A DNA stretch of 64,000 nt, taken from the NCBI GenBank assembly GCA_029251525.1, contig JAQXDE010000016.1, positions 248,001 through 312,000 on the forward strand, read 5' to 3'. Each line of letters begins with the position of its first letter. Positions within the stretch are counted from its first letter, which is position 1. The DNA is from Saprospiraceae bacterium (GTDB taxonomy: Bacteria > Bacteroidota > Bacteroidia > Chitinophagales > Saprospiraceae). The translations under genes were made by a program, and so were the position numbers. A model generated the notes under the pieces. That model was not told the DNA's origin, ran no database searches, and worked only from the letters and a program-made list of their open reading frames with translations. Of this stretch, positions 17,370 to 26,055 are shown one piece after another.

Positions 17370-20300
17370 ATGAAAAAAGACAATAGCAAAGAAGAAATAG
17401 TGGAGCCTCAAAAACTATCTTTGAGGAAACGAATTGTAAGCCGAGTGATGTTAGTCACAATGCTTTTCTTGCTGTTGATGGCTATTATAACAATTCTTTT
17501 CCGGATAGAGGGTTTTCAGAATTGGGCTGGTAAAAAAATTACTGAAAAGCTTTCCAAGGAGCTGGATACAAAGGTCGAATTTAATCACATTGAATTCGAG
17601 GTTTTTGACAAACTCGTTCTAGATAGTTTTTATGTTGAAGATTTCGATGGAGATACCCTACTGTTTAGCCAAAAATTGATTGTTAATTTTAATTCAAGTT
17701 TCTTTAATCTCCTTCAAAATAAATTAGAGGTAAGTGATCTTACTTTACAAAATGCACTACTAAAATTAAAAAGAAAGGAAGGCGAAACACAGTCCAACTT
17801 AAATCAATTATTAGTAAAGTTATTTCCACCGAAAGAAAAGAAAGGATCAAAAAAATCTAGACCTTTTTTCATTGGTGCTGATGTTTTGTATTTAAAAAAT
17901 GTCTCTTTTGAAAATGACGATGAAGTAAAAGGAGAACGTGTCAATGTTTTGATCAAAGATGGCGAAATACGGGTTGATGAAATTGATTTGGTAAAAAATA
18001 TTGTATCTATCCATTCGGTCGATCTTAATGATTCTTATGTTCAAATCGACTTGAAAGAAAGGAAACCCATAATTAAGGATACCTCTTTAATCGAGGCCAT
18101 AGTAGAAATAGCGGAGGTTGATACTCAATCAGATTCCTTGAAGAAACCATTCCAACTTTTGATACATGATTTTGATTTTGGAGATGGGAAACTAAGCCTG
18201 CATAATTATCGGAAATCCCCTGTTAAAACCACAACCGAAAAAGAATTAGATTTTACTCATTTGGAGGCTTTTGATATAAATATTGAGATTGATAGTTTTG
18301 TAATGTCAGAAATGGTTTTCACCGGGGATCTAAAAAAAGTTTCAGCTACAGAAACTAGTGGTTTTGTTTTAGAAAATTTGTCTTCGCCTGATGTCAGAAT
18401 TACCTCTAGAAGGACAGATTTAAATGGAGTTAATTTAATAACACCCTACAGTCATATTCAAGACACCATTATTTTTAAATACAAAGATTTTACTAGCTTC
18501 AGAAGTTTTGAGGATAAGGTAAATATGAATTTGAAATTCCAGAAAAGCAGTATAGCACTTCGTGACGTAATTTCCTTTGCACCTAAGTTAAAAAAGAATA
18601 ATTTTTTTGTTGATAACGCAGATGAGGTCATTCAGTTGGATGGAAATATCAAAGGTCGAATTAATAACTTGAGAGGGGAAGACCTGAAGTTAGTAATTGG
18701 TGAAAAGACGATAATCGAAGGCGATTTTAATTCCAGGGATTTAGTGGAAAAAGGAGATGAAAGTTTAAACCTTAATTTGAGAAGATTGAAAACTGATGTT
18801 TGGACATTACGCCAGTTAGTGCCCAATTTTAATCCGCCAGACAATTTTAATAAGCTAGGTAATATAAGCTTTAGAGGACGATTCGATGGTTTTTTCGTTG
18901 ATTTTGTTGCTTATGGTGATCTGAATACAGATTTGGGTAGTGCAAAAATGGATATGCGGTTGGATACTAAAGATGGACGTGATGGAGCAAAATATACAGG
19001 TAATTTAAACTTGGTAGATTTTGACTTAAAGACTTGGACAGGTAACGATCAATTAGGAAATATTACTGTTACCTCAAAAATTTCAGAAGGTGTTGGGATT
19101 TCAGCAGCTACAGCTAAAGCAAAAATTGATGCCAAAATAGATAATTTTACTTTCCGAAATTATGTTTATAACGATTTTAAAATGGATGGTCGTTTGACAC
19201 AAAATCTATTTGATGGAAATTTTATTATTAAGGATGAAAATATAGATTTGTCGTTTGATGGAAGTGTCGATTTTAGAGATTCGGTGCCAGTTTTTGATTT
19301 TCAAGCCAAGATTAATAAGTTGAATTTAGATGATTTGAATTTGGTCAAACAAGATTTTGGTATTACAGGTGAAATGGATCTTAATATTCGAGATATAAAT
19401 ATCTCGAATTTGGAGGGGAATGCTAAATTTAGGAATCTTGTTTTTCAAAAAAATGGTATTGAAAAATACGAGGTGGATACTTTATCTTTTTATTCTATTT
19501 TTGGAACAGATGGCCAGCGGATTTTTTCAGCTAAATCTGAGATTTTTGAGGGAGAGATAACTGGAGATTTTGACATTCAAGAAGTGCCTGATGCTTTTTT
19601 ACTTTTTGTTGAAAAAAACTATCCTGAAATTTCAGAAAAATTAACTATCAAAGCTAGAAGGAATGTATTGAAATCAACTAAGTTTGATTTTGATGTAAGA
19701 ATTGTAGACTCCAAAAATTTCACCTATTTGATTGATCCAAAACTTGATACAATCAAAAATTTTATTGTCAAAGGAAATTATGATGGCATTAATTATAAGA
19801 TAAATATAGAGTTAGATGTTGAAGAATTGACTTATGATAATTTTGAGATTGGAGGGGTTAAATTAAATTCAAGTGCGTTTAAAAGTATAGGGCAATTGAC
19901 TTCATTGATTCCTTTTTATGCCGTTCTTGATGGAGAAAATAGAGTTCCCGAAATTAGTCTTGCTGGTCATTTAAATCGAGATACAGTTGAGTTTGAAATT
20001 GGAATAGTTGGGGAAAGAGGAACTTTTGATCGATTTAATATTGGAGGGAAGGTGTATTTTAAAGATGGTGAATTTAATATTAGTTTTTCAAATGATAGTT
20101 TGGTTCTTTTTGGAGAAAAATGGGATATAAAAGATAATAATTATATCCAATTAGGTAAAAGGATTATTGAAACTGAAAATTTCATTTTAAAAAATGATAA
20201 TCGAATAGTCAGTTTTGATGATATTGATAAGAAAGGAATCCACATGAGATTGGAAAATTTCAATACTGGATTTATTGATAGTGTTTGGAATTATAAGCAA

Positions 20301-22313
20301 ATGGATTTTGCGGGAGAATATTCAATGGATTTAACTACGCCTGATATTTATGATTTAGGAAATATTCATGCGATTGTTCAAAGTGATACTTTCTGGGTAA
20401 ATGGAGATGATTGGGGAAAGCTAGAATTGAATGCAAATTTAGATGATTTAGAGAGTCAATTGACAACAAGCCTATCTATTCAGCGTGGGTTACGAGAATT
20501 AAATGTGAATGGCTATGTAATTTTACCCTTCACTAAAAAGATGTCGGGAAGATCCAAGGTCGAGTACAATGAAAAAATACACCCTTCAAAATACTTTAAT
20601 ATTGACTTAGAATTATTGAATTACCCACTAAATATTTTAGAATATTTTATCGGACAACATGCCTCTGATACAGATGGGTTAGTCGATATTAGGACTAACT
20701 TAAGTGGAATTCCAAAAAAAGAAATTAAATCTTCTGGAGATGCTGAAATTTATAATGGAGCAATAACTGTTGATTATTTAAATACAAGATATTTCTTTGG
20801 TCAAGAAGCTCCTACTCGAGTGAAAATTATAGATAACTTTTTTGATTTTACTGGTAATACGTTTTCGGACAAATATGGAAATGTGGCGGATGTGACCGGT
20901 GGAATATTCCACACTAATTTTAAATATCCAGGTTTAAGAGCTAGACTATTTTCAGATAGATTACTGGTTCTTGATACTGAAAAAATAAATAATCCACTTT
21001 ACTATGGTCATGCGATAGGAGAAGTAGATGCATCATTTTCTGGAAGGTTTACAGAGACTGATCTAACTATAAATGCAAAGACTGGAAAAGATTCTGAGCT
21101 CTTTATTCCAATTACTTATGATACCCAAAATAGTTCTGAAATTAGTTTTATTGAGTTTAGAGCAAAGAATGAAAATAGGAAAGAAAAATTTGCTAAAGAA
21201 ATCAGAGGAATGGAAATTCGAATGAATGTAGAGATGACAGAGGAGGCAGAAGTTTCTCTTATTATAGACGAGCGAGCTGGTGATATTATTCGAGGAAAAG
21301 GTAACGGTTTCTTACAAATGTTTATTCCTCGGGATGGAGACATTACTTTGTTCGGTGAATATGTGATTTCAGAGGGAGATTATTTATTTACCCTTTACAA
21401 TATTGTAAATAAAAAATTTAAAGTAGAAAGAGGGGGAAGAATTAAATGGACTGGTGATCCTTTTGGTGCAATCATTAATTTGGATGCAAAATATGATCGA
21501 TTGAGTACCTCTGTTTATAATTTCATCTTGGAATATATAGAGCTAGGAGATGGGAATTTAAAATCTCAATCAAGGAAACCTACTAAAGTAGATTTAAAAA
21601 TGAACTTAACAGGCGATTTGTTGAAGCCTGATATTAATTTTGATATTTCTTTTCCGAATCTTTTAACAGGTGACGTGAAAAACTACGTAGATACTAAATT
21701 AAGAGTGTTACGTCAAGATCAAAGTGAATTGAACCGGCAAGTTTTTGGATTAATTGTGATCGGCGGATTTATACCGTCTGGACAAGAGAATTTATCAGAT
21801 TTTGATTGGGCATCAAGTTCAATCAATACAGTTTCTGAGTATTTAACTACAAGAGTCTCTATGTACATTACTAATTTACTATCGGATGCATTTAGTGAAG
21901 TTGGCGGTGTTTCTGGGGTTGATTTTGATTTTGCATATAATACTTATGAAGCAGGGGAATTAGATCTTGGAGGAGGACAGACAACAGCATTAGCAGGTTC
22001 GGAGGTCCAAGTGAATTTGAATCCTCGATTTTTGAATGATCAATTAAGTGTGAGTGGAGGAGTGGTTAGAAGCACAGAGACCATTTCTGGAACTTTCTAC
22101 GGAAGCGATTTTGTGGCGGAATATTATTTGACTGAAAATAGAAGATTTAAAGTTAGATTCTATCAACGATCTGAACAGGCTTTGGATGGGAATAGAAATA
22201 ATAGAATGGGTATTGGCCTTAATTATAGAAGACAGTTTAATACATTTAAAGAGTTTTTTGAAGGTCTAGTTAAAGATGCGAAAAAAACGGTGAAGAAAAA
22301 ACCGAATGGATAG
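17370..22313 (+). CDS. tamB: TamB-like translocation/assembly module (DUF490) protein
   Basis: A 1647-residue protein with a short basic cytoplasmic start and one membrane anchor (about residues 26-46, MLVTMLFLLLMAIITILF). A very long region of repetitive beta-strand sequence follows, with the DUF490/TamB C-terminal domain at about 1200-1620 (GEYVISEGDYLFTLYNIVNK, QVFGLIVIGGFIPSG, TTRVSMYITNLLSDAF). TamB-family proteins span the periplasm as a hydrophobic groove and move phospholipids or assist outer-membrane protein assembly. In Bacteroidota they are usually encoded without the Omp85 partner TamA adjacent, as here. The start fits the upstream -7 element. The gene ends in a shared bidirectional terminator. 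Confidence 0.88.
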   Translation: MKKDNSKEEIVEPQKLSLRKRIVSRVMLVTMLFLLLMAIITILFRIEGFQNWAGKKITEKLSKELDTKVEFNHIEFEVFDKLVLDSFYVEDFDGDTLLFSQKLIVNFNSSFFNLLQNKLEVSDLTLQNALLKLKRKEGETQSNLNQLLVKLFPPKEKKGSKKSRPFFIGADVLYLKNVSFENDDEVKGERVNVLIKDGEIRVDEIDLVKNIVSIHSVDLNDSYVQIDLKERKPIIKDTSLIEAIVEIAEVDTQSDSLKKPFQLLIHDFDFGDGKLSLHNYRKSPVKTTTEKELDFTHLEAFDINIEIDSFVMSEMVFTGDLKKVSATETSGFVLENLSSPDVRITSRRTDLNGVNLITPYSHIQDTIIFKYKDFTSFRSFEDKVNMNLKFQKSSIALRDVISFAPKLKKNNFFVDNADEVIQLDGNIKGRINNLRGEDLKLVIGEKTIIEGDFNSRDLVEKGDESLNLNLRRLKTDVWTLRQLVPNFNPPDNFNKLGNISFRGRFDGFFVDFVAYGDLNTDLGSAKMDMRLDTKDGRDGAKYTGNLNLVDFDLKTWTGNDQLGNITVTSKISEGVGISAATAKAKIDAKIDNFTFRNYVYNDFKMDGRLTQNLFDGNFIIKDENIDLSFDGSVDFRDSVPVFDFQAKINKLNLDDLNLVKQDFGITGEMDLNIRDINISNLEGNAKFRNLVFQKNGIEKYEVDTLSFYSIFGTDGQRIFSAKSEIFEGEITGDFDIQEVPDAFLLFVEKNYPEISEKLTIKARRNVLKSTKFDFDVRIVDSKNFTYLIDPKLDTIKNFIVKGNYDGINYKINIELDVEELTYDNFEIGGVKLNSSAFKSIGQLTSLIPFYAVLDGENRVPEISLAGHLNRDTVEFEIGIVGERGTFDRFNIGGKVYFKDGEFNISFSNDSLVLFGEKWDIKDNNYIQLGKRIIETENFILKNDNRIVSFDDIDKKGIHMRLENFNTGFIDSVWNYKQMDFAGEYSMDLTTPDIYDLGNIHAIVQSDTFWVNGDDWGKLELNANLDDLESQLTTSLSIQRGLRELNVNGYVILPFTKKMSGRSKVEYNEKIHPSKYFNIDLELLNYPLNILEYFIGQHASDTDGLVDIRTNLSGIPKKEIKSSGDAEIYNGAITVDYLNTRYFFGQEAPTRVKIIDNFFDFTGNTFSDKYGNVADVTGGIFHTNFKYPGLRARLFSDRLLVLDTEKINNPLYYGHAIGEVDASFSGRFTETDLTINAKTGKDSELFIPITYDTQNSSEISFIEFRAKNENRKEKFAKEIRGMEIRMNVEMTEEAEVSLIIDERAGDIIRGKGNGFLQMFIPRDGDITLFGEYVISEGDYLFTLYNIVNKKFKVERGGRIKWTGDPFGAIINLDAKYDRLSTSVYNFILEYIELGDGNLKSQSRKPTKVDLKMNLTGDLLKPDINFDISFPNLLTGDVKNYVDTKLRVLRQDQSELNRQVFGLIVIGGFIPSGQENLSDFDWASSSINTVSEYLTTRVSMYITNLLSDAFSEVGGVSGVDFDFAYNTYEAGELDLGGGQTTALAGSEVQVNLNPRFLNDQLSVSGGVVRSTETISGTFYGSDFVAEYYLTENRRFKVRFYQRSEQALDGNRNNRMGIGLNYRRQFNTFKEFFEGLVKDAKKTVKKKPNG

Positions 22314-22328
22314 ATTTTATATAAATGC

Positions 22329-22369
22329 CTCTACTCACAAGTTGACTTGAAATTAACTTGTGAGTAGAG
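22329..22369. terminator. Bidirectional terminator between tamB-like and EEP genes
   Basis: Perfect 15-bp inverted repeat (arms 22329-22343 and 22355-22369) with an 11-nt loop, lying between two convergent genes and close to both stop codons. Confidence 0.8.
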
Positions 22370-22379
22370 AGCTTTAAAA

Positions 22380-23426
22380 TTAATCTATTCGAAGCTCTAC
22401 AAATACAGGTAAGTGATCAGAGTATCCTCCATAATAATTAGGTCCTCCATAAGTTCGGTTTGGGGTCATGCCATATTTATCACTTTTATACATCATCCAT
22501 TCTTTTTGAAAAATTTGGAATTCACCGATTTTCAATTTACCATCCTTTTGGAGCATCGTATTTGAAACAATAATTTGATCTAACATATTCCAATTTCCTC
22601 TATAATTGTAAGTTCCCTTTTTGATAAAATCTAGTTTAGCAGAGCAATTGATGAAACTAGATTTAGTCTGAGTAGAAGTGAGACTTTTTGCACCAATAGT
22701 TTTTTTTATACTGTTGTTTTCAGGTTCATCATTAAAATCTCCCATCAACAAAATGTTGGCATTTTTATTTTTTGAATAAACTCCATTGACAGATTTCATT
22801 AATTGTTCAGCTACATAAGTCCTCTTAGGTTCACTAGCTTTTAGCCCACCTCTTCGAGAAGGAAAATGGTTTACATAGATATGAAGAGTATCTTTTTTAG
22901 AAAAAATTCCCGTCACATGTAAAATTTCTCGAGTAGTATATTTTTCTTCACCTATTATTGACTTCGGAAAATTAATTTCTATCGTTTCAGATTCTAAAAT
23001 TTGGAAAACATTTTCCTGATAAATCATTGCCACATCAATCCCCCGGAAGTCTGGCGATTCGAAGTGGATATAGTTGTAGTCATGATTCTTTAAACTAGTC
23101 TCTGCAATAAAATCTTTGAGAACTGCAGCGTTTTCGACTTCACATAAACCCAAGATGGCAGGATAATTCATACCATCTACAACTTTCGCTAAGTCATTTA
23201 ATTTTTTAAAATATCTTTTTGTATTCCATTTTTTCTTTGATTTAGGAGTGAATTCTTCATCTGCTTTTCCATCAATATTAATTGTATCGAAAAGGTTTTC
23301 GACATTATAAAAGCCAATTCGAAAGTTCTTTTGAGTAATAACCTCATTAGGCATTTTTTTTATCTTGCAACTTAAAATTGTAGCAGAGACTATCAGGGAT
23401 AGAGTAAATAAAAAAAGCTTGTTCAT
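22380..23426 (-). CDS. Endonuclease/exonuclease/phosphatase-family lipoprotein
   Basis: A 348-residue protein with a lipoprotein signal (LSC, lipidated C20), then the EEP (DNase I-like) fold. FYNVENLFDT near the N-terminus supplies the Asn/Glu metal site, LCEVENAAVL gives the catalytic Glu region, DFRGIDVAMIY and YVNHFPSRRGG are conserved strands, and GDFNDEP and SDHLPVF carry the catalytic Asp/Asn and the terminal Asp-His. All catalytic motifs appear intact. The family cleaves phosphodiester or phosphoester bonds in nucleic acids, lipids or inositol phosphates. Secretion to the envelope suggests scavenging of extracellular DNA or phosphate, which is inference. Confidence 0.9.
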   Translation of the reverse strand: MNKLFLFTLSLIVSATILSCKIKKMPNEVITQKNFRIGFYNVENLFDTINIDGKADEEFTPKSKKKWNTKRYFKKLNDLAKVVDGMNYPAILGLCEVENAAVLKDFIAETSLKNHDYNYIHFESPDFRGIDVAMIYQENVFQILESETIEINFPKSIIGEEKYTTREILHVTGIFSKKDTLHIYVNHFPSRRGGLKASEPKRTYVAEQLMKSVNGVYSKNKNANILLMGDFNDEPENNSIKKTIGAKSLTSTQTKSSFINCSAKLDFIKKGTYNYRGNWNMLDQIIVSNTMLQKDGKLKIGEFQIFQKEWMMYKSDKYGMTPNRTYGGPNYYGGYSDHLPVFVELRID

Positions 23427-23439
23427 AATTTTTCTTTTT

Positions 23440-23448
23440 GCAAAAGTA
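23440..23448 (-). promoter_or_regulatory. Candidate -7 promoter element upstream of EEP lipoprotein gene
   Basis: On the minus strand TACTTTTGC matches TAnnTTTG, the same nonamer as upstream of the tamB-like gene. It is only 14 bp before the ATG at 23426, so the leader would be under about 10 nt. Confidence 0.4.
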
Positions 23449-23713
23449 ATTTTTTAAAATGATAAATCGGTTTTTTCTTTATTCCCAAAAATTAATTTTC
23501 ACAAAAAAATATTTGGTTATCATAGATTTCAGAAATACAATTTTTTTTATAGAAATATCTATTCAAAGAATCAATATACTGCATCCTCTATTTTTTTTTC
23601 ACTTCTTTTGTTCTATTTGCCCAGCCTTCAAATGATGAACGTTAAACCTTGGTTAAGTAAGGTGAAATTCCCATTTATCAATTTATCTTAAACTACGAAA
23701 TATACAATTTACA

Positions 23714-23964
23714 TTGTTGATAAAAAGATTTTATATCACCGCCAATGAATTAGTTACTGTTACCGTAGAAGAATGGGTAGAAATTACCAATTTATTTTCT
23801 TACCCTTTTGGCGATATAGCTCAAGCTAATAACTACTACTCTAGCTGTAGAAACTAATCCCTCTGATAATATATTATATGATTGGAGTGCTAGAGCGGCC
23901 TTAGAAACGAAAATGGTCAATCTAGTAGATTCAAAGAAGAAAAACAACTTAGGCCGTTAAAGAT
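23714..23964 (+). pseudogene. Possible frameshifted gene remnant
   Basis: Frame one (from about 23666, clearest after 23714) reads ITANELVTVTVEEWVEITNL...DIAQANNYYSSCRN to a stop at 23855-23857. The next frame, from about 23832, reads TTTLAVETNPSDNILYDW...KKKNNLGR to a stop near 23960. The two join by a single-base frame change, have no ATG, and have richer amino-acid and codon content than the surrounding spacer. I do not recognise the parent protein. It could also be chance open sequence. Confidence 0.3.
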
Positions 23965-24002
23965 CAATTTGGTTTTATAGTTGTATATTTATTTTTTTCG
24001 GT

Positions 24003-24998
24003 TTACCACTTAAATCTAAATTTCCTTCGAGATAAATCAATGACTTTATTTTCTTTAAATCTTTTGATAAATCCTGTTTTGAAACCTAAGCTATAGAGAT
24101 GACTACTATGTATATTATTTTGAGATAGTTTTAATGCTCCTCGCTTGAACTCAGCCTCTAATAGGAAAGTATAATATTTGTAGGTATGTAATAATCCGAT
24201 ATTAAAGAAACCATTTAATTGTACTGCTCGTAAATTATTTGCTTGAAAAATTATTTCTAAATCAGATAATTTTGCTCTTTGGATAGGAATACTTCCAATT
24301 CTATTGGTTTCAAAGTCAGGACGACTTCCTTCAACATAAAATCCTGGCTGATGGTATTTTTGATAATTATTTTTGCTCTTTACAACTACTGCAGGTTCGA
24401 TACCAGCTTTAAGGCTTAACCTTAATTTTCCATAGCCAATTTCCTTTTTGAGTGCAATTGGAACTCCGAAATAATTAATGGTATTAACAGAGGAAACTCC
24501 TAAGTTTAATTCATCTCCATCTTGGTAATCATTTTCATCAGCTAAAATAGTGTACTCAACTGTACCAATAAATTTCAGTTGCTCAAATGTATTATTTATC
24601 CTCAATTCATGCTGATTAGTAAATTTATTACCAACTGAGGAATTATTATTTTTATTAAAAATTATAGGGAAATTTTGCTTGTAGGCAATTGATACTTTAT
24701 GAAAATTTATCCCACCTACAAATATCCATTTATCAATTAATTTTCGTTCTGTAAATAATTCTATTTCATATGAAAATTTTGGTTTGTACTCAAATTTATA
24801 TTCGGATGTAGCAACAAAATCAGGCTGAATATTTTCTAAAGATGACTTGATTGATAGTCCTAAGCTCCAGTCTGAAAAATAATATGCTTTTGGTAAACCA
24901 CTATACCTAGAGGTGTTAGGTTTCTTCGGAAGTGGCATTTGGCCTGCGGCATGGATGCTAAAAGCAATTAAAATAATGAATAAGGTTAACTTTTTCAA
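24003..24998 (-). CDS. Putative outer-membrane protein, hypothetical (331 aa)
   Basis: The start is a TTG at 24998, the only in-frame option before an upstream stop. It directly begins a good signal peptide (KKLTLFIILIAFSIHAAGQ). The mature part alternates polar and hydrophobic residues in beta-hairpin style (FSYEIELFTERKLIDKWIFVGGINFHKVS, then GYGKLRLSLKAGIEPAVV, and YTFLLEAEFKRGALKLS), as in small Bacteroidota outer-membrane barrels. It ends in an aromatic/basic stretch, FRFKW. No named family is recognised. The barrel call is inference from strand pattern and signal peptide. Confidence 0.65.
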   Translation of the reverse strand: MKKLTLFIILIAFSIHAAGQMPLPKKPNTSRYSGLPKAYYFSDWSLGLSIKSSLENIQPDFVATSEYKFEYKPKFSYEIELFTERKLIDKWIFVGGINFHKVSIAYKQNFPIIFNKNNNSSVGNKFTNQHELRINNTFEQLKFIGTVEYTILADENDYQDGDELNLGVSSVNTINYFGVPIALKKEIGYGKLRLSLKAGIEPAVVVKSKNNYQKYHQPGFYVEGSRPDFETNRIGSIPIQRAKLSDLEIIFQANNLRAVQLNGFFNIGLLHTYKYYTFLLEAEFKRGALKLSQNNIHSSHLYSLGFKTGFIKRFKENKVIDLSRRKFRFKW

Positions 24999-26055
24999 AG
25001 TTTGAAATTATATAGATTCGAAATTGGCAGAGGGGATGATAATGATATCAGTTAAATTAAAAAGAACTAATATCGTGCCTAAAGCCAATAAGTTAAAATC
25101 TGTCAAATATTTGTTCTGTTAGATTCTTTTTTATCAAGCAGTTTTGGATAACCTAATTATTAATACGTTTACAATGGTCAGAGTTATCCATGGAATAATT
25201 GATTAGAGATCAGTTAAGTTTTCATTGAAAAAGTTTCTTCCTTTAGAAAACAATAAAAATAGTATAACTAGCAATTCAACTCACCATGTATTCCGTAGAT
25301 ATGGTGTTCTATCCAGTTAGAGTTTTTAATTTCCCATTAAATTAGGAAAAAACATCTCCCGCAAATTACATCAATGGCTAAAAGTACTTTTGTTAATGCT
25401 CTAAATTTTAGTCTATTCAAGTAGAAAAATCACCTAGGTGACTGAGGAGAAAAAGGGATAAATTCTAAAAATTGGGATGGTAAATAATATCAATTGGTGA
25501 TTTTTTTCATAATTGGATTTTTTTATTGAAACTGATATTTGAATTTTTTTCAGATTCTTAATAGTAGTGTCTTGAGGAAGTTCTTTAATTTTGCAAAGTG
25601 CCTAAAATAGGACATCATTGATTTTATTTTAAAAATACTGAAACCCTATGCAGCGGAATTATCCTTTTGCTGATTTATAGGTTAGAAGAACGAAATACAA
25701 CATTTTTATAATCAAAAAATGAGGTATTATTCTTTATATTGATTTTCGCAAAATACAAGTCTATTAAATTAAAACTATTCAGAAAAAATAGAGAAAAAGA
25801 ATAATGAATAATAAGTATGGTTGACCTGACTATATAAGATAAATAAAAGGGACTTCTAAAAAACCATTTAGGTAACGTCTAGGATGGTTCGTTCTTTTAC
25901 TTTTTTAAGATATTCTTCTCAAAAAAAGGAGAAATAACTGATAGTAAAGCTTTTTTTTAATTAAAATAAAAAATGAAAAATTGAGTTTAGATATGCATCT
26001 ACTCATTTTTGTTTTGGCAACGCATTATAAAAGTTATAAAAACTTCAAGTATTTT
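24999..26055. other. Long divergent intergenic region, about 1.06 kb
   Basis: AT-rich sequence between a minus-strand gene and the plus-strand TonB-dependent receptor. I saw no open frame above chance, no tRNA and no strong hairpin. It must contain the receptor promoter, but no good TAnnTTTG element near 26056 was found. Confidence 0.5.

Larger units (their letters stand above)
23427..24002. other. Intergenic region, 576 bp, with a decayed coding remnant
   Basis: Besides the promoter element at 23440-23448, the stretch 23714-23964 has coding character in two adjacent plus-strand frames (listed separately). The rest is AT-rich with no feature seen. Confidence 0.5.

Noticed and set aside
25620-25980. 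Possible CRISPR or tandem repeat in the 25-26 kb spacer
   Set aside because: Only AT-rich homopolymer runs; no regularly spaced direct repeats.
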